DNA of 64,000 nt, taken from NCBI GenBank assembly GCA_017857395.1, contig JAFMDF010000005.1:1-64000 (forward strand), given 5' to 3'. Position numbers and translations under genes: made by a program. This DNA is from Bacteroidota bacterium (GTDB lineage Bacteria > Bacteroidota > Bacteroidia > Chitinophagales > Saprospiraceae). This document shows positions 63,583 to 64,000 of the stretch, in pieces; position 1 is the stretch's first letter; every line of letters begins with the position of its first letter. A model generated the notes under the pieces. That model was not told where the DNA came from and searched no databases. It saw only the letters and a list, made by a program, of their open reading frames with translations.

Positions 63583-64000
63583 ATGAATAAAAAGGAACAA
63601 ACGATTAATTCTAGAAGACAGTTTTTAAAAACCAGCGCCTTAGTTAGCGGTAGTTTTTTTATTTTGCCAAGATGTGCAATTGGCGGAAAAGGATATATCG
63701 CTCCTAGCGATAAATTAAATATTGCAGCTATTGGTGCGGGAGGAAAAGGAGCAAGTGATATTAGGAATGCCTGGAATAATGGGGCAAATAATGTAGTTGC
63801 TTTATGCGATATAGATGTGAATTTGGCAAAAAAATCTAGAGAATTATTCCCTAAGGCTAAATTTTACAAAGATTTTCGGGTAATGCTCGAAGAAATGAAA
63901 GATGAAATAGATGCAGTAACGATTTCTGGACCGGATCATATGCATGGAGTGGCTGCCATGACCGCTATGCAATTAGGCATGCATGTTTATGTGCAAAAAC
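63583..64000 (+). CDS. Gfo/Idh/MocA family oxidoreductase, Tat-exported (truncated by window end)
   Basis: The frame starts with ATG at 63583 and is open at the window edge (139 residues seen). NSRRQFLKTSALVSGSFF is a twin-arginine signal, so the protein is exported folded. A Rossmann fold follows: LNIAAIGAGGKGASDI, then ALCDIDVNLAKK and DAVTISGPDHMHGVAAMTAM, characteristic of Gfo/Idh/MocA dehydrogenases that act on sugars or inositols with NAD(P). Exported members are common in Bacteroidota and Planctomycetota. The catalytic half lies outside the window. Confidence 0.9.
   Translation, partial: MNKKEQTINSRRQFLKTSALVSGSFFILPRCAIGGKGYIAPSDKLNIAAIGAGGKGASDIRNAWNNGANNVVALCDIDVNLAKKSRELFPKAKFYKDFRVMLEEMKDEIDAVTISGPDHMHGVAAMTAMQLGMHVYVQK

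Overview
The window is AT-rich chromosomal DNA from a member of the Bacteroidota, most likely of the Saprospiria (Lewinella/Saprospiraceae type). The evidence is two cell-surface proteins with type IX secretion (T9SS) C-terminal sorting domains, SprB-like and MopE-like repeat modules, a choice-of-anchor V type N-terminus with a CxxCH motif, Bacteroidota promoter boxes (TTTG then TAnnTTTG), few clear Shine-Dalgarno sequences, and a CarB without its C-terminal regulatory domain. I see no rRNA or tRNA gene, CRISPR array, phage or insertion sequence. The gene content is mostly core, with some lineage-specific surface proteins.

Layout. 1-3.6 kb: small membrane protein, cupin, cytochrome P450, DMT exporter. 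3.6-7.0 kb: a DNA-alkylation repair island (AlkA-like glycosylase, stand-alone Ada-type metal-binding protein, AraC-methyltransferase fusion, DinB). 7.2-10.6 kb: dihydrolipoyl dehydrogenase and two membrane proteins. 10.7-13.5 kb: an EF-G paralogue with altered GTPase motifs and a cold-shock protein. 13.7-19.3 kb: tsaE, alanine dehydrogenase, DUF819 transporter, RlpA-SPOR protein, mnmA. 19.6-26.6 kb: a 2336-residue secreted multidomain protein. 27-29 kb: SMUG2-type glycosylase and two small membrane proteins. 29.3-36.6 kb: a second T9SS protein, a sodium:solute symporter and an FG-GAP/UnbV protein. 36.7-43.3 kb: a MobA-type protein, then pheT, a coiled-coil protein, zapA and rny. 43.6-48.8 kb: carB, an ECF sigma factor, its probable anti-sigma factor, scpB. 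49.1-54.4 kb: DUF5691 protein, MoxR-like ATPase, PpiD/SurA-like foldase. 54.8-64 kb: proA, lepA, GNAT, yjjX, two lipoproteins, odhB, and a truncated Tat-exported oxidoreductase.

The most unusual aspect is the intergenic DNA. Many gaps hold long, nearly perfect inverted repeats: 36 bp before the MoxR gene, 30 bp after the cupin gene, 24 bp before the giant gene. Several are built from short reiterated words such as ggttTCAGGTATCAGG or CAGTTATCTGTC. The word content differs from gap to gap but the design is the same. Some are plain bidirectional terminators; others lie within a few bases of a start codon. A separate dispersed palindrome with core AAATCTAGCAGATTT occurs at three places.

Functional links inferred from the sequence: lpdA (7.2 kb) and odhB (60.7 kb) encode E3 and E2 of 2-oxoacid dehydrogenases. 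alkA, ada, dinB and SMUG2 form a base-damage repair set. pheT, the coiled-coil gene, zapA and rny read as one transcription unit joining translation, division and RNA decay. The two T9SS proteins and the FG-GAP protein are likely exported. Positions of domains and promoters were read by eye; no database search was run.
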